Positions 11,288 to 25,100 of a stretch of 64,000 nt of DNA are shown here, piece after piece; within the stretch, counting starts at the first letter, position 1; the number at the start of each line of letters is the position of its first letter. Under the pieces are notes generated by a model. The model was not told the DNA's origin, made no database searches, and was given only the letters and a program-made list of their open reading frames with translations. The translations under genes and the position numbers were made by a program. The stretch is from Cephalotrichum gorgonifer (Eukaryota > Ascomycota > Sordariomycetes > Microascales > Microascaceae), in NCBI GenBank assembly GCA_900312665.1, contig ONZQ02000001.1, positions 1,492,283-1,556,282 of the forward strand, in the 5' to 3' direction.

Positions 11288-13739
11288 TTACATTACGGTG
11301 CAGTCCTTGTCGTCCGCTTGCTTCCGAACCCTCCCGCCCTTCTGTCCCGGCCCGGCCCCGGCGCCACCCCGGATGGCCGAGTTGATCGTAGCGATCCTCT
11401 GCTTCGCTCGCTCGTCGCCAGCGTCGGCCGCCTTCACGTACCACACGTTCGCTTCTAGGATGTCACGGCGGCATCCTATTCCCATTTCCGTGAAATAGCC
11501 GACGGTATACTGAGCTTTGGTGTAATCTAGATTGCGGGGAGAAATATGTTAGTTCCCTGAGCAAAGAAATTCGTTGGGATGCATCTCGGGGAGGCGGGGG
11601 GGGGAACGGGTACTCACCGAGCTCGGCCGAGCGTCGTGCCCATTCATAGGCCTCCTCCTCGTCCTTCTCCAGAATGGGCTCCGCGCCGACCATGTACCAC
11701 GCGCATAGTCCCATCATCGCAGCCGGGTGACCCTTCTCCGCCGCACACGTGTAGAAGTGGACGCTAAGAGCCGGATCTCGGGGGCAGTTGAGCTTTCCAT
11801 GCTCGTAGGCGTCGCCCATCCGATAGTTGGCTTCGGAATGGCCCAGTTCGGCCGCCTGCGTGAAGAGTTCGGCCGCATAGCTCTCGTCCTGGAACACGTC
11901 ATCGCCGTAGCCCGTCTCGTATAGGCATCCGAGGTGGTACGGTGCCGCGTTGTTGATGCTATCCGCCGCTTCCGCCGCTAGCTTCAGCCACTTGAGACCC
12001 TCGCGATACCGCGTCTCGCCGAGGTCTCCGGAGAGGCACGCCCTGCCGAGTCGCGTCATGGCGCCTGGGTGGCTCTTGGTCGCTGCGACTCGCAGGAACT
12101 GGACCGCCCTTGCGGGATCCTTTCTGCAGCCCCAGCCAAACTCGTAGCAGAGACCGGCGCGGTACGCAGACTCAGCGTGTCCATGCTTGGCCGCAATGAC
12201 GAACAGCGGGAACGCCGTGTTGTAGTCCTCCTTGCCCTTGTTGAAGAGCCCCGAGGCGTATCCGTCGGCGAGGTAGTACTGCGCGAATGGGTATCCGGCG
12301 TTAGACAGGCGCTGCAGGATGGACCGCGCTTCGCGCACTAGCTTGATCGGCGACATCTCTGCACCACCAGGCTGCGAGGTAGGGCTGTCTCGACTCTTGG
12401 TCGGCTGCGGACTCGATTTCCTGGCCTCGGGGGAGTCGAAATCTAGGCCCATCTCTTGAGCCGTGGATATCAGGAAGATTGCAAACGAGTATTGAATGGT
12501 AAAGTCATTCGTCTTTTTTACGTTCTGCCTGTACATCTCCAATGTCTTCTGGGTGCTGAGGAGCGCTGCGTTGTTTCCTACCGCGTTCTTCAAGTGCGAG
12601 TTATCAAAGGTCATCGCCGCGGGAGCAGGTTGCGGGTACGGCACGTTTAGGAGTTCGGCATATGACGAGGGCCGGATGTCTGGAGACCTTCGCGACTGGG
12701 CCGAGGGTGCGCGAGCGTGCCCTCCCGGGGGGTAGAACGCGGGTGACCGGCCTCGAGGTCCATAGTCCGAGTATATGGAGTATGCCGAGTTGGGGCGGGG
12801 CATCGAGCTTCTCCTTATGGCTTGCTGACCGGGCGTCAAGTGGCGGTGGATTCCGTCGGCGGACTCGAGGAGGTCTGGGTTCGATGCCGCTCGAGGATCG
12901 ATGCCGTTAGGAACACTGGAGACCCTCGTGGGGTAGGTCGGGTTGTGATGATATTGTAGCTGCGGCACAGACTGATTCCTCGGTAGGCTCCCTTCCATCA
13001 CTGAGCTTTCGGGCGAAACGCTCGCCGAGTCGTCAGGGGTCTCGGCAGGCTCATTGGCGCCGGACACCGAGCTGGCGCTCGTAGCACCAGACGAGTCAGT
13101 AGCTGTCTGGGGCTGGGTGGTGCTCGAGGTGGCATCGGATTCGCGACTCTGCCGGTGGGGGTCTAGGAACCCGGAGTCACCTGATGGGCTGAGAATGCTG
13201 GCATCGTCGAGTTCGGGAGAAGCCAGGGGGCTAGGAATTGCCGGAATGGCGCTTGCATTGGGGTGCTCTCTCAGGGGCAAAGCGTGGGAGGAGGCATGGC
13301 CGGGTACTGGTGGAGGTTGACTGATGGGGGCGTGATGGCCAGTCCGCTCCTGAGCAGTATCAAGACCTCTCGACTCGACGTATGTCGGGCTGTGGGGCGG
13401 AGGGAGGGGTGGCTCGGGTGACTTTGGCAATGCGCGACCCTGGTCGTACTGGAGCTGGTTGATCGGGACTTCTGGAAGTTGAGGGGCGAGCTCGATGCTG
13501 GCGTTGGACGGGGTGGGAAAGCTTCCACTCTGGTGGTTAACCCTCACAGGTGAGACGGGGGCATCTCGATATAACGCGCCCTGAGCCGCCGGGACGTTCG
13601 GTAGAGGTTTATGGGAGGTATTTTCGTCAGAGGGGTCTCGTTCGCCTGATAGGCTCGGTAGACTTGAGGGGAGTGGTTTCCGACGAGGAGAGCTCGGAGA
13701 CTGTGTAGGTAGGGCGCGCGGAGGTGAAACGGCGGCCAT
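11288..13739 (-). CDS. SKT5: Chitin synthase activator, Sel1-repeat protein with CaaX end
   Basis: The yeast relative (Skt5/Chs4) binds and activates Chs3-type chitin synthase at septation sites. Two exons, 13739-11618 and 11526-11288, give 786 residues. The intron is GTGAGT…AATCTAG, and splicing restores AELGDYTKAQYTVGYF. The first 400 or so residues are Pro/Ser-rich and disordered. The conserved SKT5 block (LLSTQKTLEMYRQNVKKTND) precedes Sel1 repeats from about 480 to 745, each with the alternating Ala/Gly/Leu pattern (LGCLYETGYG, AAEKGHPAAMMGL). The protein ends CTVM, a CaaX box for prenylation, encoded by the second exon. The start is uncertain. The frame stays open 52 codons further upstream without an ATG, so an extra 5' exon is possible. 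I chose the first in-frame ATG. The chitin synthase it would serve lies 8.4 kb away, divergently oriented. Confidence 0.9.
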
Positions 13740-16489
13740 TTCTGGGAGTGTGGGAGAGTAGGGTGGTCGAACGCGAAGTTTGCCTTGGCTTGGCGACTCG
13801 TCTACAGCCAAGTAGGTTGGAGAAGCCTGTGCTGCGGGAGAAGGGCCGGCGTTCGGAGAAGAAGGAGGATGGGATGGTTTTTTGCCTCTAGTCAAAGAGG
13901 GGTGCTGCTTGCTCTACTCTGCCCGAGGTGGATTTTGAGATGCGGGATGGCCTAGTGAAGCATTGGGCCCGGTTGATGATGGGTCGATCGGGATGGGTTA
14001 GGAGACAGTGTCGCAGAGAGTTTCACGCAATAACGAGTGAGGATCGCCGGGGCGAAGTAACCCTGGCAGACAGGGTGGGCAGAGACGTAGGCAATAGGCA
14101 GGAGGTGGGCCGGTTCTTCTCCTCCTTGTAATTCCGGTTTTCTCTCTTTTCTCTCTCCCCCTTCAAGCCCTTGTCCTGTGTCCGCAAAAGTGTGTATTCG
14201 TAGGCGCTTTCTCAGGGTAAGAAACTTAAGCCAAAATATTGAATACTCGTACACGTGAGTCGTGCGGTATGCTGTGACGAGGATAGCGATATATGCCGGG
14301 GGACAGGGACTTGGGACAGGGACTTCGGGGGGCGGCGATGAAGGGAAAGGAAATCAAAGACGCTAATAGCTTTTTCCCGATTCTGTCCTCGAACTCCTCG
14401 AACTCTTCCGAGTGCTTGCTTGCAGGGTGGGGGGTTCTTCTAATAACTTTCTGGGCGTTTGGCTTGGGCAAGTGCAGGGGGGGAAGGTTCAAGGGGAAGG
14501 AGTGGCTTGTCGCAGAGGAGGAACCTGAGTAGTAGTACAAGTAACGAGCGATGGCATCAGGCAGGAGACGAACGAGGGAATAATGTGGGGCGTGGAAGGT
14601 CCAGGCCCACCAGTACAAGTATATGAACTTTGAAAGGCGGCAAACGGCCGCCAGGGGAATGCGCCAAACTTCTTGGACTTCGTCCCCAGCCCCAGGGCGG
14701 CGCAACAGACCCGCCGGACACTAGGCAGTATTAAGTATCACGAGAGCACCCAGTGTCAGCGCGAGACACCGCTCGGGTACAAGTTTGCCAGAATTAGGGG
14801 GGTCAACGGTGTGAATGGCGGCGAACTTTGGCAAGGTACTTACATTCTAGGTACCATATACTTTATTCTGCGGGCGGCCCCGCCCATTCCAGATTCCTTT
14901 CCAAAGGAAGGAATCGCTGGCGCTGAGAGTTCTACAAAGGAGTGTTTTTATATTGGTTTGGTGGCAATAGAAGAATGCGAAGATGCTCACTAGGCTCTTG
15001 GAAGGGGGTGGTAGACCTTCTAACATGGAATGGCAGTCCTGCCGGCGTTAAGAATATAGAAATAAACCGGAAGCAGGCAGGCTGGAGGTAGTAGTGTCGC
15101 TTAGGATCACTAACAACCAAGTTATATCTCAGGTTCAAGCTGCAAAGTATTAACAACAGGGAGATGCATATTCCGCCGCCCACGCCGCCCATGTTCGCAG
15201 TCCATCCCATCAGGTCTTGGTCTTGGCTTGGTCGCTAACTGCGCGGCGGTATCTGGGCTGAAACAAGGTAGTTAGTACCTACTATCAAGGTATACCGTAT
15301 GACAGGTGAAATTGCGTCACAGCCTGCTTGTACCCCTCGTAAAAGTGGATGCCAATAATGTACTCGTATGCCTCGACCTTGATTGTATTGGATGGGTCCC
15401 TTGTCTTGAGTGTGTCCTGAAAGTACTCATATGGCAAAATCGGCAGTACTACAGGTAGGATGAGAGTGCTTGACGGTTGGGAGCTTTGTGGATACATGAG
15501 GTCCAACGTTGGTCGAGATACTCATATGGTGCCCTGCCCATCTCGGTGTTTCGCAAACCTACTCCTACTCGTCCTCGTCCTCATTTAACTTGCAACTTGC
15601 TCGTACAGTGGGTGCGGACATGTTTGAGCTCCGAGGTTCCGATACCAAAAGAAGCTTGAGGAATGCTCCCCGCTCACTCCGCCCCATCCCAAGGACCAGT
15701 TCCCTTGCAACAGCTGATCAAAACATGAAGATTGGTCGAAGGCCAAGGAGAATATCGTTGTCGCGGCGAGATGTCTTGCGGCGCAATGGTTTCCTCTCTT
15801 GGGTTTCCAGGTGGAGACCTCTTACTACTGGTTGAGTGCTCACAAAAAAAGAGCCAGAACTTGGACTTCTGCCGTGGTGTCTTCCACAATCGCATAATAC
15901 AACGTTCAAGTGTTTGCACACCCCTGTCACCCAGCGTCCTTGCAAGGCTTGGCCATGTCGAGGCGGCCTCCGATGAGATCCACCCCTCTCCCGATCTTCA
16001 CCGCCGATTGGGCGCAGCTTCTCTCTATTGCACCACAATATTCTGAGTCTGGCGCAATCTGTGAGAGGGAGAGCGGAATAGACTCCGATCGGGCAGGCAC
16101 CACCATACCCTTTCAACAAGTTGAGCATCACTGCCTCCTTACCCGCCTTCAGCCTTCTTCAGCCCCCGCACGCTTTGGGTAAGGTTAATCTGCGGGCCCA
16201 CCGATGTGGTACGTGGACAAGAAGCAAGTAATACCTGAGCGAGGAACTTCGATGCCGCTTGGGCCACAGGATTATCAGCACCCAGCACTACAGACCGGCG
16301 CTAGTCATATTACATGCATGCCCACCTTGAGGGGATTACGACGTTCGACGCACGTCGTGCGCTCGTGGCACGGTGGGGGGAGGGGGTCGGGGGCTGTGAG
16401 CCCAGGAACGATGCCTAATACACAATGAATACATGTAGTGAATATGTAGGGACATCCATTTGACGAAATCGTGCATGTAGGCACAGATG

Positions 16490-16513
16490 CAGGCTGGCAG
16501 GCTGGCAGGCTGG
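16490..16513. repeat. (CAGGCTGG)3 minisatellite
   Basis: Three perfect 8-bp units in tandem. Confidence 0.9.
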
Positions 16514-16644
16514 TTGACCTGGGCGTGAGATGTCCTCGTATGGGTACAGGCAGTTGTCACCAGGCTCGGACCCTGGGACAATGGATGGAGATGCACGCAC
16601 ACGCGAAGCGGGGCGCTGACGGACAGATGGCTCGGGGCGAACAC

Positions 16645-16680
16645 GGAGGTGGAGGTGGAGGTGGAGGGTGGAGGTGGAAG
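16645..16680. repeat. GGTGGA-type simple repeat
   Basis: About six imperfect GGAGGT/GGTGGA hexamer units on the + strand. Confidence 0.85.
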
Positions 16681-19600
16681 CGGTGGAGATGGAAGACGTG
16701 CAGGCTGTGGGCGAGTTCCGATGCTTCCTGCCGTATGGATGACACCCACCTGTCATAGTTCGTTGGAAAAAATGGGCAAGAGACGGAGTGGATCTAGTAA
16801 CAAAATCAAATACTGACATGGAATTGAACCTTATGGGATGGTTCCACATCCGTCCGACCTAGCCGCCTTGGTTATGGTTGGGCCAGCTCCTGGTACAAGT
16901 GTAATACTGTGTATTCTAAAATTCATGTGCACTGTGACCCTTGTGCTATCCGGGCAGGCTCCATCCATCCACCCTCCCGGACCTTCCTTCGGGCATGCCT
17001 CACGTCGTTGGGGGAAGGCGCTGTGCACTCGTGCTCGTACTCGTGGTGACAGCGGGCAGGCACGGCGGATCGTGTCAAAGTGTCAGAATCTAGATATATC
17101 TTGTAGGCTACCAACACGAGGGGACGAGCCAAAGCCTTCATCCCCCTACCATATCTCCCTCTATTCTATCCTACCATGTAAGTTCGCGCCGAAATACGAC
17201 AACCCCCCCAGCTAAGTCGCTGACCCACAGAGCCGGTACGTACGTGTACGAGACCCGTACTGGTAGATCTGGTGCTTGGGGATTCGGGTATCAAGTCGAC
17301 CGAGGAGATAATATACATGTACTACGTACGAGTACGATACGAGCGCTCGGGAAGAGAGGCCGGGGAGAGATGGGTGAAGCCACTCCCTGTCGCCATGCCA
17401 CGGCGATCCCGCAGGTGACAAGCGCCATATTAATACGAGCCACCGCAACCTCGTCTGGTTAGCCACCAGTACGAGTACGAGTCTTTCACTCGTGCAGGCC
17501 AAACACAGACCACAGGACAGGTAGGCTCGGCCGTTTCTTGGCCTGAAGCACGTTGCCCCACTATTGGAGGATATCTACCATGGATACGGAGGAGGTACCG
17601 TCCGCTTCGCTCTGGGACCGAGTTTAGAAAACCCCGATCAGACGGTGAGTGATGGGAGGTCGTTCCAGAACCAACAACCGCACCAAAACTTCTCCTAGTC
17701 GTTTTCGAGAACTTGCAAGTCCCCATACCGTACCAGTACCCATAGAGCACGGAAATACCCTTGGAGCCCATAATTTCGCTGCTCGCGCCAACCGGGGGGG
17801 CCGAGACCATCCAGGGCCCAATCGGTTGATTTGCTTGGCGAACCTACGATCTCTCGAAAAAGAACCCTCTCCCTCTCCCCCTCCTACGGAGGAAGAAACG
17901 GACAAAAAGAAAAGCAATGCGACGTTCCCTCTGGAGCTAAGTCCCCAGAAAACGCCTTGGATAATACTCGTCAGACCCTTTTTGGTTACATTGGCTGACA
18001 CCGACCAACGACAGCCTTCAGGTATTTCTCGTACTTGGAGTAATACGGACCAAAGAAATTTTAAATTTGCCATTTTTAGCGCCTCCGCCCTCGGGTGAGG
18101 AAGCCGAAAATAGCAAGGGCTGGGAACGCACAGGGTGAAACGAGCCGAGCGGTCAAAGTAACCTCTCGACGGCAGACCTCCAGCTCACTACACACGGCAC
18201 GGAGGACACTTAAATCAGGGTATTCGTGCAGAGGAAATAGATGGCGTACAGCTTCGAGCCCTACTGATATATTATCTCCTCATCGTGGCCGACGTCATCA
18301 AGCTCGTGCTTGCCCCGATCCTTACAACAGGCCTGACCAAACTAGATTGCTCGCCGCCGCGACTGTCGCGACTGTCGGTGGACTTTGAAGGGGGCGGTGG
18401 AGAGCGGGGAAAGGTCCGAATAGACTAAGACAAAGAAGTCGGAAGACCCTTCAAGCTAAGCGGCTAATTTTACACAAGTACTTGTACGGATATTCATACT
18501 AACTAGCCTCCCTTTTAGGGGACCATCACATCGCTGTGGGGGGTGAACTGTCATAGGCGGTATCATTTTCTAGGGCCTGTGATGCTCCTATGTGCACTGT
18601 GTGACCAAACATGGTTGCCCAAAACATGGGATGAGCGTGGTGTTCCAATCGTGTGCAACACCAAGGCCATAGTAGTTGAAGTTTAGGTTTTCGCCTTTGT
18701 TCGACATTCGTGTCCCCCCCCCCCCCCCCGGCTCTCCCCGGCGCGGCTTTCCCGGTTGGCTGGATCCCAAAATCCTGCTCGTAGGTGGAACAATGCCGTG
18801 GACAGCAAGGAAAAGGGGCGGCGCGAGCGGCTCGGCTCAGCGAGATTCCCGTCATTCTCACCCACCTATTCGTTGCCCCCCGACATTGTCATAAATAAAC
18901 AACGTAACGAAGTAATATCGCCTGCCAAATGACTACAGCGGCATATCACGTGCGGAATAAGGGAATCGTGCATTCTCTAGATCAAGATCGAAGATTTCCA
19001 AATTAATAACGCCATAAAATATATACTCGTAGCAGCTGGTCAACGGTCTGCATAAACGTGGAACGCTTCCCCAGACAACGCACACTCGAATGCCATGAGC
19101 GACCAAAGCAACGCACTATAATACAATGGCGTCACCACTAAGGAACCCCGCGAAATCGTTTATCTACTAGCTTATATTGCTGACCTTGCCTTGGGGTTGA
19201 TGGTCCCGTGGGCAACAGAATTTTCCAAGCTAATGGTTTTGCTTTGATAGGAGTGGTCCTACTGGCGATAGCTCGGTCTGTAAGAATAATACTGGTATAT
19301 ATCTATTAGTAGGGACCATAGAAACCAAGCATATCTGTGGATGTGGGGCAGCTCCCGCCACACGGAGTACCCGAACAGGCAGATAAGAGTCTTTCTCCGT
19401 GTTGGTAACTATTTAAGAGGAAATATGATCTGCGGGAGGGATGGGGCCAAGGGCCATCCGATCGATCGTGCTTCGGATCTGCCTCGGATGCTCTCCGGGA
19501 GCGGCACACGTGTTTATCCTCCGTGTATCTGCGACACGGATGATGGCATGCCTCAAGGGCCAATTTTTTTTCTTTTTGCGGCCGGGGTCGAGGCTATCCA

Positions 19601-21167
19601 ATGGGGTAACCCCTGACACTGTCGGAAAAGCAAGGAGCAAGAATAAACAGTCGCTGATCCGGGGGGGAAGTTGTGTAAGACACTATCGCGAAATGCCCCA
19701 CCAGCAGGTGTCTCCTGCTCGTACTCGTATCGTACAGTGAGTCTCGCGACTCACCCGCGAATTACTCCAATGCAGGGGGCCAATGGCGAGACCAGCACTC
19801 ACACTGCTTGTCTTGTCGCGGTAACTAAGACGGCTCATGTGCTTGGAGGGGTCAGCCGGATTGTCCCCGATCGGGATCCGAGAGTCTGAGGTTCGGCTCG
19901 CGGTGGAAAAGATCACGACCAGGCCACTGAGATGGGGTCGGCATGGGCTCTTCTTCTCAGGTTATATGCATCCTGAGCGGACCACGATGTGCCTCATAGG
20001 GCCAGACTGCATGGGACACTGAGATACATGTAATACCATATGCCATGCCTACCGCATATCTTGTGGGCTGCGTTGTATGGCTGCCCATGGGCAGACTGTT
20101 AGGGATCCTGTTCTGGGTGGTTGACTCTCAAGGCCGTTATTTCCTTGGTAAGAGAAAGCAAATACCTAAAGACTCGGGCGAAGGACAAAATCCATAAAAT
20201 TGCTTCTTTCCCTTGCCTAGGTCAGGCTCGGCTTGATGCTGACTGATTGTCTATAACTGAACCCGTGAGGTGGGGCATTTCGTGCTGTCAAGTTTAGTAT
20301 GTTTCTAAGCTTCCAGAATCTCCTCAGTACATGTACAGTAAGGGGTGAACCGGCGCTCTGAGAAATAGAGGGAGTGCCCTGGGCCTTTTGCCAGAATGAG
20401 TGCTCAGCAGGAACATCAAGCCCAGCCTGCACAGCCGATAGTGTAGTGGTCTCGAAATACATATATCTCGAGCGTTTTTGGTAATACAGGTAGGTATGGT
20501 TGTACTTGTACGAGTGGTGTAATGTACTTCTTTTGATAGTAAAACCCTGAGCAAACCCTCCTCGGTTCACCGTCTGGGGTTGGGTGCTAGTAAAACTTAA
20601 ATCGCGTTGGCCGTTTCTTCGCGCCAGGAACCTAAAAGTCAATTCCTAGGGACGCTACGCCTGCAACTTGTCAGGGGCGGGCCAGGAACGGAACAATAAC
20701 CCTCTCTTTGGACGCCTAAGTGGCGAGTTGATTCGCCAGGAATTTCGCCTCCGTTGGTGAGCGAGAAGAAGGTCTGGGTGTATCCGTATTTTTTCACCCC
20801 TGCTCTGATTGAACGCGCCAAAAAGGAAGACCTCGTACTCGTAAAGTGAGGACAGTGTATACAGTGTTAAGATACATGACGGCGGGGCAATGATTGCTCC
20901 AAGATAGCAGGGGACAACGCATAAATATACGGCATATATACCTAACTATTGACACTGTATGTCATATTGGATTGATGCGCGATGCCTGATCCATCGGCAC
21001 AAGAGCACAATCAGGGGGAAAAGGTCGTGAGACCGGTGCCCATTCTCTCCCATCTCTTGCATCGCAAGGTGTTTGTTCTCCTCGAGTTTCTCGCTCGTCG
21101 GATATCGCAGCCCACCGCCTCACCTCATACCCACCGTCGCTCGTTCGAAACACTCCGATATATATTT

Positions 21168-21223
21168 CCTACCGTTCTTTCTTTCGTTCTCTTCTTTTTT
21201 TTTTTTTTATCTTCGCTTCCCTA
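21168..21223 (+). promoter_or_regulatory. Pyrimidine-rich tract, probable core promoter/leader start of chitin synthase
   Basis: An almost pure C/T stretch including T14 precedes the chitin synthase ATG by about 0.9 kb. Such CT-rich blocks often sit at transcription starts of filamentous fungal genes. This implies a long leader, which may itself contain introns. Confidence 0.4.
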
Positions 21224-21835
21224 ATTTACGACCGCATTGCCACCAAAAACCCTCACTCTCTATCGACGAAACAAGCCGACCCAAGCACGAATCCGGGAGT
21301 TGTTTGGAAGACCTTTGAAACTTTCGACGACTGCGAATAAGGGGAAGCGAGCTCCGTCGTGTGCCAGAGACCAAGCGAGAGAGACGGCACGCCGCGGCTT
21401 CCTGCTACAGACCCATCGTCACCGCTGGGCATCTTCTTATTCCTTGTTCTTCCTCTCGGCTCAATTCCCGGGTGTCTCGAAATCGCCTTCAGACAGAAGA
21501 CAGGCCAATTTGCTCTCGCCAGTCCCCCGCCTCCTCTTCACCTTCCAAGGTGTCTACGAAGCCGCTACGCCACCGAAAGCCACCAAATTCGGACCCGTTG
21601 GGCATTTCATGCAAGCGCGGCCTGCTGTGGAATCCGTCGTGGAGTACACACCTAAGCCCACCCACCTTCCCGTCACCTAAGGAACAGCCCCCACCCACTT
21701 AATACAAGAACGGGTACGGGTGCGCCTGGCTATTTCCTGGGGCAACCCTTCCTGTTTTGACTGGTCGGTCTCCGCCTAGGAACGCAAATCCCAATATCGT
21801 GCGTACCTCCTTCTGAACTTCTTCTTTTCTGTCGC

Positions 21836-21886
21836 ATGAGCATAGTCTGGCGCGCGATGGCCCTTGCATTTTTGCTTTCAAACTAG
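21836..21886 (+). promoter_or_regulatory. Possible uORF (16 codons) in the chitin synthase leader
   Basis: ATG to TAG encodes MSIVWRAMALAFLLSN and lies about 250 bp before the main ATG. It matters only if this stretch is in the mature mRNA and not in a leader intron, which I cannot tell. Confidence 0.25.
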
Positions 21887-22139
21887 AACGCCGCTTGCCC
21901 TCTTGTATTCCTATCCTGCCCTGTTACGCAAGCGTGGCCTGCAAACAATCGTCCACGTTTGTGAGTAGCACTTCACTCACTTGTCGGCTCTCGCTCGAGA
22001 GAGAAAGTGTCCGCCGCCCGCCGCCCGCCGCGCCCCCTTCCTCTCGACACCTTTCTTCCCTCGCTGCCATCAAGAGTCGCTGTCCTCGCTTTTAAATCTC
22101 ATTCACTAAACGATTCCCCGGCGTCGCCGTTACAGAACC

Positions 22140-25100
22140 ATGTCTCTCCCTGAGCGGCCAGGGGCGAGCCCCTCGAACGGCCAAAGAAATGCCTACAGGC
22201 ACTCCCCCTCGCGACGGAGCCGCCCCGCCGATGGGGAAGCTGGCGGATATTATCCTCTAGAATCTCTACCGAGTCATCAGCGTGGGCAATCAGCCGTATC
22301 CTTTCCCGAAACGATCTCAACTCCTAATGGTCATGCAGACACCGCGCCCCTATCCCCCGACCTCGAACAACAGGAACATGGTGGTGGAAGCAACTTCGGG
22401 AGGAAACGGAGTCTGATTCGACCGGAGCGGAATAAGATTGGCAAAGACCATCCCAACTATCACTATCGCCAGCATGCCGCCAACATGGACACGCTTCCTT
22501 CTTCCACAGGGAATGATGCGCTTGCCGAGGAGGCTGAGCTCTCCACCACCGATCGCTCGCCTTCGCACACACACGATGGTTACTCAGACACCGCCTCTCC
22601 CCCGAGGCGCGTGCGGCCTCGTCATGAGTCCGGGAAGGGGAGGCACGACAAGGGGAGGCACTCGAAACAAGCCCAGCGCACGAAATCAACCAAGATCAGA
22701 AAGGAGGATAAGAACAGGCACGAGCCAAAGGAGCAGATCAGGCCCCCGGATTTATGGAACATCTACTGCGCCATCATCACCTTCTGGTGCCCCGGCTTCA
22801 TCCTCCAGTGTTTCGGCAAGGTCTCGAAGGCGCAAAAGCGGGCTTGGAGGGAAAAGATGGGCCTCATCAGCATCATTCTTGCCATCATGGCTGTGGTTGG
22901 CTTCCTGACTTTCGGCTTCAGCGCCGTAGTCTGCGGCTCGCCGCTAATAAGGTTTCGCGTGAACGAGGTCGGCCCGGGCTACATGATTTTCCACGGTGTT
23001 GCTTACGACCTCTCTGACTCTGCCCATCCCGCTGCCGACGGCATCCCCGTGAAGCCGAACGGCGACGGTGCTAACATCATCTTCGATCTGCCCGAGAAGT
23101 TTGGGGGAAAGGACGGAAGCTTCCTGTTCCAGAACGTCAATGGGCGCTGCAAGGGTGTCATTAACCGCACCCCCAACTCGAACATCCCTACGAACAACGC
23201 CGGCGAACTTGGCTGGTACTTCCCCTGCAATACCTTCAACCAAGATGGCTCCAGTAGCCCCAACCTAACCTTCCCCTTTTACACCGGCTACGCGTGCCAC
23301 ACCACCACCAATGGCCGAAACGCCTTCTACCTTGGTCTCAACGGTGCAGCGGATGTGTACTTCACCTGGGACGACATCCGCAACAGCTCGCGCAACTTGA
23401 TCGTCTATTCGGGCAATGTCCTCGACCTCGACCTGCTGAATTGGCTCGACGAGGACCAAGTTACCTTCCCTGACAGATTCAAGACTCTGCGTGACAAGAA
23501 CACCCCCGTCAACCAGGCAATCCGTGGACGCGACGTCACGCGGGTTTTCCAGACCTCTGACGACAAGCGTGTCGCAGAATGTCTCGAGGAGATTATCAAG
23601 GTCGGATCCATCGACACAGAGACTGTTGGCTGTATCGCCGCCCAGGTTGTTCTGTATCTCATGCTCGTCCTTATTCTCGCCGTCGTTGCGGCCAGGTTCG
23701 TCTTGGCGCTCGTCTTCCAGTGGTTCCTAAGTAGGGCATATGCCGCTTCGAAGACTTCTCAGACTTCGGACACGCGAAAGAGGAACCGGCAGATCGAGGA
23801 CTGGAGCGAGGACATCTACAGCGCGCCTCCTCGCCTGCCTGGTGAGGTCGGTAGCAGTGTCGGGGGCCATGGGTCAGATAGGGGTAGCAAGAGGGCGAGC
23901 ACCTTCTTGCCCACAACGTCTCGCTTCTCGGCGATAAACGGCGGCGACAACCCACGCAACTCGAAGCGTTTCCCCACGACCATGGCCATCCAGGGTGCCG
24001 GCAGCTCTTCTCTCCACCCCAACTCGATCTACCAGCAGCGCAACGATAGCAGGTCCAGCTTCCTCCGATCTGACCCTTACGCCACCACGACGAGCCCTAG
24101 TGAAGGCCCCGGACCGGCCGGCTTCATCCACGACTCGGTGGTCCCGCAACCCCCCAGCGACTGGATGCCGTTCGGCTTCCCCCTCGCCCACGCCATCTGC
24201 CTCGTAACCGCGTATTCCGAGGGAGAACAAGGCTTGCGGACCACGTTCGACTCCATTGCCATGACGGATTACCCAAACAGCCACAAGGTCATCGTCGCTA
24301 TTTGCGACGGCGTGATTAAGGGACAAGGCGAACGTTACTCGACGCCCGAGATTGTCCTCGGGATGCTGAAGGACTCCACGGTCCCGCCCGAGGAGGTCCA
24401 GGCGTTCTCGTACGTCGCTGTGGCCAGCGGCTCGAAGAGACACAACATGGCAAAGGTATACTCGGGATTCTATGACTACGGCGCTTCGTCGACCATTCCC
24501 AGCGATAAGCAGCAGCGTGTGCCGATGGTGGTTGTGGTCAAGTGCGGAACGCCCGACGAGTCGAAGAAGTCGAAGCCGGGCAACCGCGGCAAGCGTGACA
24601 GTCAAATCATTCTCATGTCATTCCTCCAGAAGGTCATGTTTGACGAACGGATGACGGAGCTCGAGTACGAGATGTTCAACGGCATGTGGAAGGTTACCGG
24701 CATTTCGCCCGACTTTTACGAGATGGTTCTCATGGTCGACGCTGACACCAAGGTGTTCCCGGACAGCTTGACGCACATGGTGTCGGCCATGGTCAAGGAC
24801 CCTGAAATCATGGGCCTCTGCGGAGAGACCAAGATTGCGAACAAGCGGGCTAGTTGGGTGTCGGCGATCCAGGTCTTCGAGTACTTCATCTCGCACCACC
24901 TATCCAAGTCGTTCGAGTCGGTCTTTGGTGGTGTCACCTGTCTGCCGGGATGCTTCTGCATGTACCGCATCAAGACGCCCAAGGGCGCGCAGAATTACTG
25001 GGTGCCCATCCTGGCGAACCCGGATGTTGTGGAGCACTACTCGGAGAACGTGGTCGATACGCTACACAAGAAGAACCTCCTGCTCCTCGGCGAGGATCGA

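Larger units (their letters stand above)
14244..20843. repeat. Cluster of dispersed TACTCGTA/TACGAGTA motif (7 copies)
   Basis: Exact copies lie at 14244, 15361, 17327, 17470, 19024, 19722 and 20836. Several extend into longer GTAC-spaced strings, for example GTACTACGTACGAGTAC around 17319 and AGTACGAGTACGAGT at 17469. Confidence 0.8.
13740..22139. other. 8.4-kb gene desert between SKT5 and chitin synthase
   Basis: I find no conserved gene. The longest frames (about 135-160 codons, e.g. 14226-14705 - and 15718-16131 -) have no recognisable domain and weak codon bias. The stretch holds seven TACTCGTA motifs (14244-20843), (CAGGCTGG)3 at 16490-16513, a GGTGGA-rich run near 16645-16680 and C16 at 18714-18729. 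From about 21.17 kb it becomes the promoter and leader of the chitin synthase gene. Confidence 0.55.

Noticed and set aside
15718..16131. 137-codon minus-strand ORF in the gene desert
   Set aside because: No similarity to any protein or transposase I know; overlapping frames of equal length on the other strand.
17624..18098. Overlapping 149-codon ORFs on both strands
   Set aside because: Equal-length frames on both strands without codon bias or domains point to chance.
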